From: Thioalkalivibrio paradoxus | GTDB lineage: Bacteria > Pseudomonadota > Gammaproteobacteria > Ectothiorhodospirales > Ectothiorhodospiraceae | DNA: 64,000 nt | Direction of reading: 5' to 3' | NCBI GenBank assembly: GCA_011390565.1 | Contig: JAABSC010000009.1 | Span: 34,283-98,282, forward strand | Part shown: piece after piece, positions 50,762 to 60,500 of the stretch | Position numbering within the stretch: the first letter of the stretch is position 1 | Layout of the letters: the number at the start of each line of letters is the position of its first letter | The notes under the pieces: generated by a model | What the model saw: the letters and a program-made list of their open reading frames with translations, nothing else | The model's database searches: none | Told to the model about the DNA's origin: nothing | Translations under genes and position numbers: made by a program

Positions 50762-50786
50762 ACCGCCCTACGGGGCGGTTTTTTTT
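50762..50786 (+). terminator. Rho-independent terminator
   Basis: CCGCCC-TACG-GGGCGG-TTTTTTTT. Confidence 0.9.
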
Positions 50787-50908
50787 GGCCAAAGCTGGGT
50801 CGTTCGATTTCATGCTGCTACCCTTCCCTGACGATGGACGAAGCGTATATCCCCGGATGAATCGTGAACGCCGGGCAGGCGATGGACAGGCCAGGGACAT
50901 CGGGAGAC

Positions 50909-52396
50909 ATGGACAAACAGCTGTCGGTGATTCGTGCGGCAAAGCTCGCGGGCGTCACTCGTGGGGAACTGCAATCCCGGATCAAGTCCGGGCATCTGCC
51001 CAGTTTCGACGGGTTCGTTCGGGTGGAGGACCTCCTGCGCCTGTATCCGGAAACGAGACTGGAGGACAACCGGACGCTCGAGCGGCTTGAACGGCTCAAG
51101 GCGGAAGCCCTGGGCAAGGATGTCGCCAGTCGTACCTTGCCGGATCCTCAGGTTCTGGCACAGCGTCTCGCGGCACTCGGACACAGGTTTGCGCGTGTGC
51201 AGCGACAGGCCGAACACTATGGCGGTGTCCTGCAGGGTCTCGAGGCCCATCTGCGTGCACTGGAGAAGGCCTCGGAACCGCAGGTGCGTGAACTGGCGGT
51301 CGAAGTCAAACTCTGGGTGCAGGCGGCCCTGCGGCAGCGGTCGCCTGATGCCGAGGGTGGGTACGTCGATGGAGGTAACTGGATGAGTGTGATGGCGCCG
51401 CAGGTGCGTTTGCTGCCGGGAGACCATTCGTTTCTGGTCGAGGGCGCGGACACGGTTCTGGAGGCGGCCCTGAGGGCGGGGCTCTCGATCGGGTACGGTT
51501 GCAGTAACGGGAACTGCGGGGACTGCAAGGCGCGCATCGTGTCCGGCGACGTTCGTGAGGTTCGTTCCCACGACTATGTCCTTTCGGAAAGCGAGCGCGT
51601 TGAGGGTTATGCGCTTCTGTGCACCGTGAGTCCGGTGACGGATCTGGTGATCGAGACGGGCGTTGCGCGCCGTCCCGACCAGATGCCCTGGCAATTCATC
51701 GATGCCAGCCTGCGCGAGATTCAGCGCCCCGGCCCGCACGTCGCGATACTGAAGGTCCGGACGCCCCGTACGCGCCGGCTCCGGTTCCTCGGCGGACAGT
51801 CTGTTCGTCTCTCGCTGGATGGCGGAAGGCTCCAGGGCGAGCTTCCCCTGGCCAACTGTCCCTGCGATGACCGCAACCTGGCTTTTCACCTCGCCGAAGA
51901 TCGGGAGGATCCCTTCACGGTGTACTGCTTCGAGCAGCTGGCCCGGGGCGACGCGGTTCGGATCGAAGGCCCACTCGGCGATTTCGTGATCGAAGAGGAA
52001 ATCGAGCGTCCCCTGGTCTTTCTCGCCTGTGATACCGGTTTCGGGCCCATCAAGAGTCTGATCGAACACGTGATTGCGCTCGATATCGCGGACGCGATGG
52101 ATCTGATCTGGGTTGCCGGTGGGAGCATCGGGCATTACGAGGACAACCTCTGCCGCTCGTGGGACGATGCGCTCGACAATTTTCATTACCAGGAAGTCCG
52201 GATGGGCAGCGGCAGCGACAACGGCGCCTGGATCGCCGCGGTTTCGGGCGCACTCGCGAAGAGGGAGGCGCCGCACGAGCGGGACTATTACATCGCCGGT
52301 CCCACGCACTTCATCGACGCGGTGGCCACGGTATTGAACCGGCTTTCGGTACCGGGGGAACGGCGGCATTACCAGCCGGTTCCTCCGCGTCCCTGA
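50909..52396 (+). CDS. HTH-like / 2Fe-2S ferredoxin / FNR-type oxidoreductase fusion
   Basis: N-term VIRAAKLAGVTRGELQSRIKSGHLPSFDGFVRVEDLLRLYP; ferredoxin GYGCSNGNCGDCKARIVSG...LLC; C-terminal FNR-like segment. Confidence 0.8.
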   Translation: MDKQLSVIRAAKLAGVTRGELQSRIKSGHLPSFDGFVRVEDLLRLYPETRLEDNRTLERLERLKAEALGKDVASRTLPDPQVLAQRLAALGHRFARVQRQAEHYGGVLQGLEAHLRALEKASEPQVRELAVEVKLWVQAALRQRSPDAEGGYVDGGNWMSVMAPQVRLLPGDHSFLVEGADTVLEAALRAGLSIGYGCSNGNCGDCKARIVSGDVREVRSHDYVLSESERVEGYALLCTVSPVTDLVIETGVARRPDQMPWQFIDASLREIQRPGPHVAILKVRTPRTRRLRFLGGQSVRLSLDGGRLQGELPLANCPCDDRNLAFHLAEDREDPFTVYCFEQLARGDAVRIEGPLGDFVIEEEIERPLVFLACDTGFGPIKSLIEHVIALDIADAMDLIWVAGGSIGHYEDNLCRSWDDALDNFHYQEVRMGSGSDNGAWIAAVSGALAKREAPHERDYYIAGPTHFIDAVATVLNRLSVPGERRHYQPVPPRP

Positions 52397-52406
52397 CATT
52401 CCCGGC

Positions 52407-53129
52407 ATGCCGGATGCGGGGGCGGAATCGTCATCGAACGGGTCGCCATCGCGTCCGCGTCTTTCGGTGATCATCCCGGCGCTGAACGAAGCCGGGCAGC
52501 TGCCGGCACTGTTGTCGGAGCTGGCGGCCCTTCGGGAGCCGGGTGACGAGATCATCGTGGTCGACGGTGGCAGCACCGACGACACGCTGAAATGGGCCCG
52601 GGCCGGGGCGGATCGGGTTCTGTCCGCACCCGCCGGGCGCGCGCGGCAGATGAACGCCGGATCCGCCGAGGCCCATGGCGACGTCGTGTGGTTCCTGCAC
52701 GCGGATACGCGTGTATCGGCCGCGGCCATGGCCGCGGCGCGGCAGATCGAGGGCGCCGGACGTGCCTGGGGTCGCTTCCGGGTGCGGTTGTCCGGCCGGC
52801 GGCCGATGTTCCGGGTCATCGAGACGATGATGAACACGCGCTCCTGCCTGACCGGGATCGCAACCGGCGATCAGGGCATCTGTGTCACACGAGCTGCGCT
52901 CCGGCGTGTCGGGGGAGTCCCCGACATCCCGTTGATGGAGGACATCGAATGGTCGCGACGCCTGAAGCGCGTCGTGGGGCGACCCGCCTGCATCAAGACC
53001 GTTCTGGTCACCTCGAGTCGGCGCTGGGAGGAACGCGGTCTCTGGCGGACGGTGTTTCTGATGTGGCGCCTGCGTCTGGCCTACTGGGCCGGGATGGACC
53101 CGGCCACGCTGGCCCGGTGGTACCGGTGA
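52407..53129 (+). CDS. Family 2 glycosyltransferase, TIGR04283-like
   Basis: LSVIIPALNEAGQLPALLSEL...DEIIVVDGGSTDDTL...MNAGSAEAHGDVVWFLHADT. Confidence 0.85.
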   Translation: MPDAGAESSSNGSPSRPRLSVIIPALNEAGQLPALLSELAALREPGDEIIVVDGGSTDDTLKWARAGADRVLSAPAGRARQMNAGSAEAHGDVVWFLHADTRVSAAAMAAARQIEGAGRAWGRFRVRLSGRRPMFRVIETMMNTRSCLTGIATGDQGICVTRAALRRVGGVPDIPLMEDIEWSRRLKRVVGRPACIKTVLVTSSRRWEERGLWRTVFLMWRLRLAYWAGMDPATLARWYR

Positions 53130-53755
53130 GGGTTCTGGTCTTTGCCAAGGCGCCGGTGCCGGGGGAGGCGAAGACGCGGTTGATCCCCGCCCTCGGTGCC
53201 GAGGGGGCCGCGGAGCTTCATCGGCGGCTCGTGCACCGGGCACTCTCGGTCGCGACGGCCGCGGATCGGGGGGGCGTGGAACTCTGGTGTGCGCCGGATT
53301 CCGGTCACGCATTCTTCCAGGAATGCCGCGATACCCACGGCTGTGCCCTGCGCAACCAGTGTCCCGGCGATCTGGGTCAACGCATGCGTCACGCCCTGGA
53401 GATCGAAGGGGATGCCGGCTTCCCCGCGATGTTGCTGGGTTCGGACGCGCCCGGTCTGGATGCCGGCCGCCTGCGCGCGGCCGCCCGGGTGCTGGAGACG
53501 TGCGGGCAGGGGGTTGTGGTCCCGGCGCTGGATGGCGGCTACGTGCTGATCGGGCTCGGCCGCCCAGCCGCCTCGCTGTTCGAGGGGATCCGATGGGGTA
53601 CCGACGAGGTTCTCGCGCGAACCCGCGCGCATGCCATCGAGGCCGGGCTCCGGCTGGTGGAGACCGAGGCCTGTGCCGATATCGATCGGCCGGAGGACCT
53701 GGACCATTGCCTACCCGACCTGATACAGGGGCTTGGTCGCGTAACACATAAGTGA
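53126..53755 (+). CDS. TIGR04282/DUF2064-like glycosyltransferase-fold protein
   Basis: VRVLVFAKAPVPGEAKTRLIPALG; MLLGSDAPGLDA; overlaps the previous stop; GTG start. Confidence 0.85.
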   Translation: MRVLVFAKAPVPGEAKTRLIPALGAEGAAELHRRLVHRALSVATAADRGGVELWCAPDSGHAFFQECRDTHGCALRNQCPGDLGQRMRHALEIEGDAGFPAMLLGSDAPGLDAGRLRAAARVLETCGQGVVVPALDGGYVLIGLGRPAASLFEGIRWGTDEVLARTRAHAIEAGLRLVETEACADIDRPEDLDHCLPDLIQGLGRVTHK

Positions 53756-54036
53756 GTTATGATCTACTTATGGAAAGAGTCATCGCCTGGATCGATCGCA
53801 CACCCATCTGGCTGTTCGTGGTGTTCGTGGCCACGCTGGGTCTTGCGCCCTGGGTACCGGAGCCCCATATCGCGGAGAAGATCCGCTGGCTGCTGGCGGG
53901 TGAACTCTCGCAACCGCTGGACGTGTTCGATCTCGTGCTGCACGCGGTCCCCTGGGTGCTTCTCGGACTGAAACTCGCTCGCGAGACCTGGAAGGACTTC
54001 GGTCCTCGGGCGCGGCGGTCAGTCGCCGACGAGTGA
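53752..54036 (+). CDS. Small membrane protein of unknown function
   Basis: TM IWLFVVFVATLGLAPWV and FDLVLHAVPWVLLGLKLA. Confidence 0.65.
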   Translation: MSYDLLMERVIAWIDRTPIWLFVVFVATLGLAPWVPEPHIAEKIRWLLAGELSQPLDVFDLVLHAVPWVLLGLKLARETWKDFGPRARRSVADE

Positions 54037-54052
54037 CGCGCTTCGGGTGTTG

Positions 54053-55255
54053 TCAGGCGGCTTTCGCCTGCGCCGCACCGCGATACGCGGCATGGGCGGC
54101 CGGCACGGCCTGACCGGACGACACGGCTCCCATATCCGCCAGGACCGACTCCAGTGCGCTGAGGCAGAGCAACACGTTGCGTTCGTTGGCGGCCTGACCC
54201 ATCAGGCCGATGCGCCAGATGCGGCCGGCATACGGCCCCAGTCCAGCGCCGATTTCGAGGCTGTAATGATCGAGCAGCGCCTTGCGGACCGCTGCCTCAT
54301 CGACGCCGTCCGGCACAAGAATCGCGTTCAGCTGTGGAAGCCGGTGCGGCGCGTCGACCAGAAACCGCAGGCCCATGGCCTCGATACCGGCACGCAACGC
54401 CTGGTGATGGCGTTGATGACGGGCCCAGCTGGCCTCGAGTCCTTCCTCGTGCAGTATCACCAGTGCCTCGTGCAGCGCATACAGCGCGTTCACCGGCGCG
54501 GTGTGGTGATACGCGCGCTTGCCACCGGCCCCGATCCAGTACCCCATCACCAGATTCATGTCGAGGAACCAGCTCTGGACGCGGGTCCGGCGTGTCCGGA
54601 TGCGCTCGATCGCGGCCTCGCTGAAGCTGACCGGAGACAGGCCGGGGGTGCAGGACAGGCACTTCTGGCTGCCCGAATAGACTGCATCGACGCCCCAGTC
54701 ATCGACGTGGAGCGGACTGCCGCCCAGCGAGGTGACCGTGTCGACGAGGCTCAAACACCCGTGCCGATGCGCAAGCTCGCAGAGTGCCTGGACATCCGAG
54801 CAGGCCCCGGTCGAGGTTTCCGCATGAACGAAGGCGAGGATCCTGGCATCCGGATGTTCGGCGAGCGCAGCTTCGACCTTGGCCGGACTCACCGGCTGCC
54901 CCCAGTCATCCTCGACGACGATCGCGGTCCCGCCGCAGCGCTCGACGTTCTCCTTCATGCGCCCACCGAAAACGCCGTTGATGCAGACGATGACCTTGTC
55001 GCCGGGTTCCACGAGGTTCGCGAAACACGCTTCCATGCCCGCCGAACCCGGGGCCGAAATCGGCAGGGTCAGCGCGTTCTGGGTCTGGAACGCATAGCGC
55101 ATCATCTCGCGAACTTCCTCCATCATCGCGATGAAGGCCGGATCGAGGTGGCCGATGATGGGTCGACTCATGGCCGCAAGAACCCGCGGATCGACGTCAG
55201 AGGGACCCGGCCCCATCAGGGTGCGCACGGGCGGGGCGAAGGAGGAAAAGGTCAT
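54053..55255 (-). CDS. Alanine/serine-glyoxylate-type PLP aminotransferase
   Basis: LMGPGPSDVDPRVLAAMSRPIIGHLDPAFI; DAVYSGSQKCLSCTPGLSPVSFS. Confidence 0.9.
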   Translation of the reverse strand: MTFSSFAPPVRTLMGPGPSDVDPRVLAAMSRPIIGHLDPAFIAMMEEVREMMRYAFQTQNALTLPISAPGSAGMEACFANLVEPGDKVIVCINGVFGGRMKENVERCGGTAIVVEDDWGQPVSPAKVEAALAEHPDARILAFVHAETSTGACSDVQALCELAHRHGCLSLVDTVTSLGGSPLHVDDWGVDAVYSGSQKCLSCTPGLSPVSFSEAAIERIRTRRTRVQSWFLDMNLVMGYWIGAGGKRAYHHTAPVNALYALHEALVILHEEGLEASWARHQRHHQALRAGIEAMGLRFLVDAPHRLPQLNAILVPDGVDEAAVRKALLDHYSLEIGAGLGPYAGRIWRIGLMGQAANERNVLLCLSALESVLADMGAVSSGQAVPAAHAAYRGAAQAKAA

Positions 55256-55325
55256 GGCTGCACCTGGTACGGAAGGGAAAAGGGGCCAGCGTTGTGGCCT
55301 CGGAGGTTTCTGTTGCCGAGTCGGG

Positions 55326-55721
55326 TCAGGCGCGGCCCATCACCGAGAAGCTCTTGATGAACGGTCCGGCCATGCGCGGATCCTTCAGCATGCCTTTGTA
55401 ATCGCCCACCTGGAACTTGATCTTGCCGGTAGTGAACGCCGCCCCCAGGCCCATCATGCCCGGCGGGTTCGACATCCATTTGCCCCACTGGTCGGCGCTC
55501 GCCCGCAGATCCCAGTTCAAGGTCTGCCCCTCGTAGGCGCCCGCGGCCGTGGCCTTGCCCTTTTGCACGATCAGCACGCCGCGTGGCGCGTCGTCGCCGG
55601 GAAAGCCGTAGCCGATCACGCTGTCAAAGTCGATCTTCGCGAGCGCGTCGGACAGCTCCGGCTCGGCATTCCATTGCTCCATGAAACGCTGCATCCAGTC
55701 GGCACTGAAAAGCTCGGCCAT
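55326..55721 (-). CDS. SCP2 sterol-transfer-domain protein
   Basis: DALAKIDFDSVIGYGF...GKIKFQVGDYKGMLKDPRMAGPFIKSF. Confidence 0.75.
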   Translation of the reverse strand: MAELFSADWMQRFMEQWNAEPELSDALAKIDFDSVIGYGFPGDDAPRGVLIVQKGKATAAGAYEGQTLNWDLRASADQWGKWMSNPPGMMGLGAAFTTGKIKFQVGDYKGMLKDPRMAGPFIKSFSVMGRA

Positions 55722-55839
55722 CTCTCGTTCTCCTCGTGAAGTCATCGGTTGTGCTGACGCCCGGGGGGCGTCGCGGCGCGGGCATGATAGAAGAATCCGG
55801 TCGGTGATCTCAAAACCGCGGGTCGTTGCACGCCGGGAT

Positions 55840-56232
55840 TCAGACCGCAACCAGCAGATCCCGAACGCGCTCGAGCCTTGCACGCACCTCTCCCGCCAGC
55901 TCTTCCACGCCGTCGCGATCCACGAGCCCGAGGACCGACACGGGGTCCATGAAGGCAACGGTGACATCGCCATCCTTCTCTTCACGCACCACGACGTTGC
56001 AGGGCAGCAGCAGGCCGATATCCGGATCGGCGTCCAGCGCCTGGCTGGCCAGCTTGGGGTTGCAGGCGCCCAGGATGTGGTAGGGACGACGATCCAGATC
56101 CAGTTTCTTCTTCAGTGTGCCGGACACGTCGATGGTGGTCAGAATCCCGAATCCTTCGGTGGCCAGCGCATCGGTCACGCGCTCGATGGCCTCGGACACG
56201 GTGGTTTTCAGGGTCACGTTGAATCCGTACAT
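55840..56232 (-). CDS. DUF302 domain protein
   Basis: YHILGACNPKLASQALDADPDIGLLLPCNVVVREEKDGDVTVAFMDP. Confidence 0.93.
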   Translation of the reverse strand: MYGFNVTLKTTVSEAIERVTDALATEGFGILTTIDVSGTLKKKLDLDRRPYHILGACNPKLASQALDADPDIGLLLPCNVVVREEKDGDVTVAFMDPVSVLGLVDRDGVEELAGEVRARLERVRDLLVAV

Positions 56233-56345
56233 GGCAGTACCTCGTCAGGGGCAATTGGGAGTGGTCTGGATTCTGACGCACTACACTCATGGGGGCCAGA
56301 TTCCCACTGTGTCTGGTCAGTCCATCACCGTACAGGAGAACCTTT

Positions 56346-56555
56346 ATGACCGACCACGTCTACAAGACCATCGAACTGACCGGTTCTTCGACCACCGGAA
56401 CGGATGATGCCGTACGCGCGGCCGTGGATCGCGCCGCGAAGACCATCCGTCACATGGACTGGTTTCAGGTGATCGAGACGCGCGGCCATATCGAGGACGG
56501 TGCCATCGCGCATTGGCAGGTGACGGTCAAGATCGGTTTCCGCATGGAGGATTGA
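56346..56555 (+). CDS. Dodecin family protein
   Basis: [69 protein letters not shown]. Confidence 0.95.
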   Translation: MTDHVYKTIELTGSSTTGTDDAVRAAVDRAAKTIRHMDWFQVIETRGHIEDGAIAHWQVTVKIGFRMED

Positions 56556-56600
56556 CTGCGGACCAGGGCGCGGCGACGCCCTTCGCGTATCGATAGGGCA

Positions 56601-56712
56601 GGCTGTTGCGGCGGTGTCCCGGTACGCGGGTGTCGGCAGCAGGGATGCTGCCTTCAAGCCTACAGGGATGTATTCACGGCGTCCCGCGGACCGGGACACC
56701 GCCGCAACAGCC
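56601..56712 (+). repeat. Double-hairpin repeat, copy 1
   Basis: 23-bp perfect outer arms GGCTGTTGCGGCGGTGTCCCGGT/ACCGGGACACCGCCGCAACAGCC; inner GGCAGC-AGGGAT-GCTGCC and TACA-GGGA-TGTA. Confidence 0.92.
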
Positions 56713-56751
56713 GGAACCAAAGCCATGTGGCTGGGCCGCGCAGGGTGAACT

Positions 56752-59490
56752 TCAGGCGGTGCGTCTTCTTCGGTGCTGCTGGTTGCGGGCCACGCCGGCC
56801 AGCAGCAGCAGCGCGGGAACGAAGAACCACTCGGGGGCAGGGCGGTCTGCCGGCACGAGGACGGCGCGTACCTGCGATCCGCCCTCGAGGCCAAGGCGTT
56901 CGGCCGGGCTGCCGAAGCGTACGAAACTGATACTGATCTGGTCGCCGAGCGCCATCACGCCGAGGCCCGCCTCGGTCAGCCGTTCGCCTCCCGGCGCCGG
57001 ATCGCCCAGCGGGAGCATGACCCTGCGCGTGACTTCCTCGCCGTCCAGATCGTAGCCCGAGACGTCCAGGCGCAGATGGCCCTGGGCCGGCGCCGCCTCG
57101 GCGACGGCTTCGATTTCAGCGGCGGGCAGAACCGCGAGCGGTGGCTGGATGCGGTCCATCCACACGCCGGGCACCAGCAGCGTCAGCGCGACCAGCAACA
57201 GCAGCGCCGTCTCCCAGACCCGGTTGCGCACCAGCAGGAAGTGCTGGGTGGCGGCGGCAAAGACCAGGATGCCGGCAAGCGAGCCGAAGAAGGTCAGGCC
57301 CAGCTGCCACAGGCTGTCGACGCCGATCAGCAGCAGCTGGGTGTTGAACACGAACACGAAGGGCAGGGTCACGGTGCGCAGGCTGTACCAGAAGGCCTGG
57401 ATGCCGGTCTGGATCGGGTCCGCGCGGGCCACGGCGGCAGCGGCGAAAGAGGCCAGCCCCACCGGCGGCGTGACGTCGGCCATGATCCCGAAATAGAACA
57501 CGAACAGATGGGCCGCGATCAGCGGAATCAGCAGCTCGTTCTGTGCCCCGAGATCCACGATGACCGGCGCCATCAGTGTCGCGACGATGATGTAGTTGGC
57601 GGTGGTCGGCAGTCCGAGGCCGAGGACCAGGCAGATCACCGCGGTCAGCAGCAGCATCAGCATCAGGTTGCCCCCGGAGAGCAGCTCCACCAGGTCGGTC
57701 ATCACCAGGCCGATGCCGGTCATCGCCACCGTGCCGACGATGATGCCCGCGGCTGCGGTCGCGACGCCGATCCCGATCATGTTGCGCGCGCCCTGCACCA
57801 GGCCGTCCCCGAGTTCCACGATTCCGTCGGCAACGGCGCGGCGATAGTGCCCCTGGCCGCGGAAGAACGCGGTCAACGGGCGCTGGGTCAACAGGATGCC
57901 GACCAGGAACAGGATGGCCCAGAAAGCCGACAGACCGGGGGACAGCCGTTCCACGACCAGCGCCCATACGAGTACGATCACGGGCAGCAGGAAGTGCAGG
58001 CCGCCCTGGATGGTCGGTGCCGGATCCGGAACCTCGGTGATGTTCGGATCGAGTTCCGCTCCCGCATCGGGAACCCGGCTGGCCAGCCACAGCAGCAGGA
58101 GGTAGGCGGCTCCGATCAATGCCCCGATCAGCCAGAAGGAGTGATCGCCGGCGACGGTCTTGATCCAGCCCAGTCCGTAGTACACGATCCCGGCGAGCAC
58201 CAGCAGCCCGCTGGCCGACAGGCCCAGGTTCAGCAGGCTGCGCGCCGGGCCTGCCGGGTGGCGCCGGGGCAGACCCTGCAAGCCGGCCTTCATCGCCTCC
58301 AGGTGGACGATGTAGAGCAGGGCGATGTAGGCGATCAGTGCCGGCAGGAACGCGTGCTTGATCACCTCCACGTAGGGAATGCCCACGTACTCGACCATCA
58401 GGAAGGCGGCCGCGCCCATGACCGGCGGCATCAGCTGGCCGTTGACCGAACTCGCCACTTCCACCGCGCCGGCCTTGGCGCTCGAGAATCCGGTACGCTT
58501 CATCAGCGGCACGGTGAAGGTGCCCGTGGTCACCACGTTGGCGATGGAGGAGCCCGAAACCACCCCGGTAAGCCCCGACGCGACGACCGCGGCCTTGGCG
58601 GGCCCGCCGCGCAGATGCCCCAGCAGCGAGAAGGCGACCCGGATGAAATAGCCGCCGGCGCCGGCCCGCTCCAGCAGGGCGCCGAACAGCACGAACAGGA
58701 ACACGAAGCTGGTCGACACGCCGAGCGCGATGCCGAACACCCCCTCGTTCGACAGCCACTGCTGCGACATCGCCCGGCCGAACGAGGCGCCGCGATGCGC
58801 CAGCATGTCGGGCATCCAGGGGCCTGCAAAGGTGTAGATCAGGAAGACCCCGGCGATGACCATCAAGGCGGGTCCCAGTACGCGCCTTGTCGCCTCCAGC
58901 AGCAGCATCATGCCCAGGCCGGCCGCGATCATGTCCGCGAGTTCCGGCCGGCCCGGACGCTGCGCCAGCTCCTGGTGGAACAGAAACAGGTACCCCGCTG
59001 CGAAGGCGGCCGCCAGAGCCAGCAGCCAGTCCACCGGCGGGATGCGTTCCAGCGGTGCCACCCGCCACGCGGGCCAGGCCAGTGCCAAAGCGGTCACCCC
59101 CATCAGCAGGTAGACCGCCACCCAGGGTTGCTCGGCCTGGTGCTGTTGCCAGGCCAGCAGCCAGAGCCCGAGGCCAAGGACCAGATAGAAGCCGGCCGCG
59201 ATGTGCGGCCCACGTGCCGAGGGCAGGCGGGCCGGAAACAGCAGGAAGGCAAGAAACACGGCGAAAGCGAGGTGGATCGAACGCGCGTGGGTCTCGGGGA
59301 CGACCCCGAAACCCAGCGAATAGGGCAGGGGGGAGACGATCCAGAGCTGAAACAGCGACCAGCTCAGCGCGGTGAGGTAGACGAGCAAGCGGGTCGGGGC
59401 CCCGGGGCACCGCGCCCCGGTTTCCATGTGCTCGACCAGCGTCTTGGCCTCGGTCGGGCTGATATCCCGGACCCTGCGATCTCCGGCCAT
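56752..59490 (-). CDS. TRAP transporter fused permease (TAXI-associated)
   Basis: Many TM helices; GVVSGSSIANVVTTGTFTVPLMKR; GLGLPTTANYIIVATLMAP. Confidence 0.92.
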   Translation of the reverse strand: MAGDRRVRDISPTEAKTLVEHMETGARCPGAPTRLLVYLTALSWSLFQLWIVSPLPYSLGFGVVPETHARSIHLAFAVFLAFLLFPARLPSARGPHIAAGFYLVLGLGLWLLAWQQHQAEQPWVAVYLLMGVTALALAWPAWRVAPLERIPPVDWLLALAAAFAAGYLFLFHQELAQRPGRPELADMIAAGLGMMLLLEATRRVLGPALMVIAGVFLIYTFAGPWMPDMLAHRGASFGRAMSQQWLSNEGVFGIALGVSTSFVFLFVLFGALLERAGAGGYFIRVAFSLLGHLRGGPAKAAVVASGLTGVVSGSSIANVVTTGTFTVPLMKRTGFSSAKAGAVEVASSVNGQLMPPVMGAAAFLMVEYVGIPYVEVIKHAFLPALIAYIALLYIVHLEAMKAGLQGLPRRHPAGPARSLLNLGLSASGLLVLAGIVYYGLGWIKTVAGDHSFWLIGALIGAAYLLLLWLASRVPDAGAELDPNITEVPDPAPTIQGGLHFLLPVIVLVWALVVERLSPGLSAFWAILFLVGILLTQRPLTAFFRGQGHYRRAVADGIVELGDGLVQGARNMIGIGVATAAAGIIVGTVAMTGIGLVMTDLVELLSGGNLMLMLLLTAVICLVLGLGLPTTANYIIVATLMAPVIVDLGAQNELLIPLIAAHLFVFYFGIMADVTPPVGLASFAAAAVARADPIQTGIQAFWYSLRTVTLPFVFVFNTQLLLIGVDSLWQLGLTFFGSLAGILVFAAATQHFLLVRNRVWETALLLLVALTLLVPGVWMDRIQPPLAVLPAAEIEAVAEAAPAQGHLRLDVSGYDLDGEEVTRRVMLPLGDPAPGGERLTEAGLGVMALGDQISISFVRFGSPAERLGLEGGSQVRAVLVPADRPAPEWFFVPALLLLAGVARNQQHRRRRTA

Positions 59491-59513
59491 CTCTCAGGGC
59501 CCGCCGGACGCGG

Positions 59514-60500
59514 TCAGTCCTGGATCATCCCGGCCTCGCGGTAGTAGCGCAGGGCCCCCTCGTGCATCGGAGCGGACAGACCCTGGCTGATCATGCGCTC
59601 GGGCTCGAGCACCGCGAAGGCCGGATGCATGCCCTTGAAGGTGTCGAAATTCTCGAACACCGCACGGGTCAGGTGGTAGACGGCGTTGTCGCTGGTGCGG
59701 GTGGAGGTGACCAGGGTCGCGCCCACGCCGAAGGTCTGCACGTCTTCATCCTGGCCGGGGTACATACCGGCGGGAAGCGTGGCGCGGAAGTAATACGGTG
59801 TCTCGTCGACCAGCTTGTCCACCACCGGACCCGACACGGAAATGATCTCCGCGCCGCAGGTGGCGATCGGCTCCTGAATGGCCGCCGAAGGATGGCCCAC
59901 CGTGAACAGGACCACGTCGATGCGGTTGTCGCAGAGCGCCTGGCCCTGTTCGCGGGACGGCAGTTCGGAGGCCAGCGCGAAATCCGCCATGTTCCATCCG
60001 TATTCCGCCATCAGTCGTTCGGCGGTACCGCGCTGCCCGGAGCCCGGATTGCCGACATTGACCCGCTTGCCGACGATGTCTTCGAAGGTTTCGATGCCGC
60101 TGTCCGGTCGCACCACCACGGTGAACGGTTCCGAGTGGAGCGAGAAAACGGCGCGCAGTTCGGTGTCGGCTCCCTGCTCCTCGAAACGGTCGGTGCCGTG
60201 ATAGGCATGATGCTGCCAGTCGGACTGTGCGACACCGAAGTCCATTTCGCCCAGGGCGATCGAGTTCAGGTTGAACACCGACCCGCCTGTGCTCTCCGCG
60301 TTGCAGCGCATTCCGTGCGTGGCCTGGTCGCGGTTGACCAGCCGGCAGATGTTCTGCCCGGTCGGGTAGTACACACCCGTGACGCCCCCGGTTCCGATGG
60401 TGATGAACCGCTGATCGGCGCTGGCCGTCAGTGCCAGGCCCAGTGCGAGCGCTGAGCCCGTGATCAGCCAAGTGCCCATTCCGATGAGTGATGCACGCAT
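59514..60500 (-). CDS. TAXI family TRAP solute-binding protein
   Basis: Signal peptide; FITIGTGGVTGVYYPTGQNICRLVN...GMRCNAESTGGSVFNLNSI. Confidence 0.94.
   Translation of the reverse strand: MRASLIGMGTWLITGSALALGLALTASADQRFITIGTGGVTGVYYPTGQNICRLVNRDQATHGMRCNAESTGGSVFNLNSIALGEMDFGVAQSDWQHHAYHGTDRFEEQGADTELRAVFSLHSEPFTVVVRPDSGIETFEDIVGKRVNVGNPGSGQRGTAERLMAEYGWNMADFALASELPSREQGQALCDNRIDVVLFTVGHPSAAIQEPIATCGAEIISVSGPVVDKLVDETPYYFRATLPAGMYPGQDEDVQTFGVGATLVTSTRTSDNAVYHLTRAVFENFDTFKGMHPAFAVLEPERMISQGLSAPMHEGALRYYREAGMIQD

Noticed and set aside
50810-52837. 675-aa minus-strand ORF opposite the Fe-S/FNR gene
   Set aside because: No recognisable domain; the plus strand carries a complete ferredoxin motif and FNR-like domain.
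56606-57055. ORF containing RVSAAGMLPSSLQGCIHGVP, shared with the ORF at 60532-60906 (RVSAAGMRPSSLQGCIHGVP)
   Set aside because: The shared peptide is translation of the double-hairpin DNA repeat, not a conserved protein.
56773-59544. 923-aa plus-strand ORF opposite the TRAP permease
   Set aside because: Composition rich in H/Q/R/D/G, typical of antisense frames in GC-rich DNA; the opposite strand has clear TRAP motifs.
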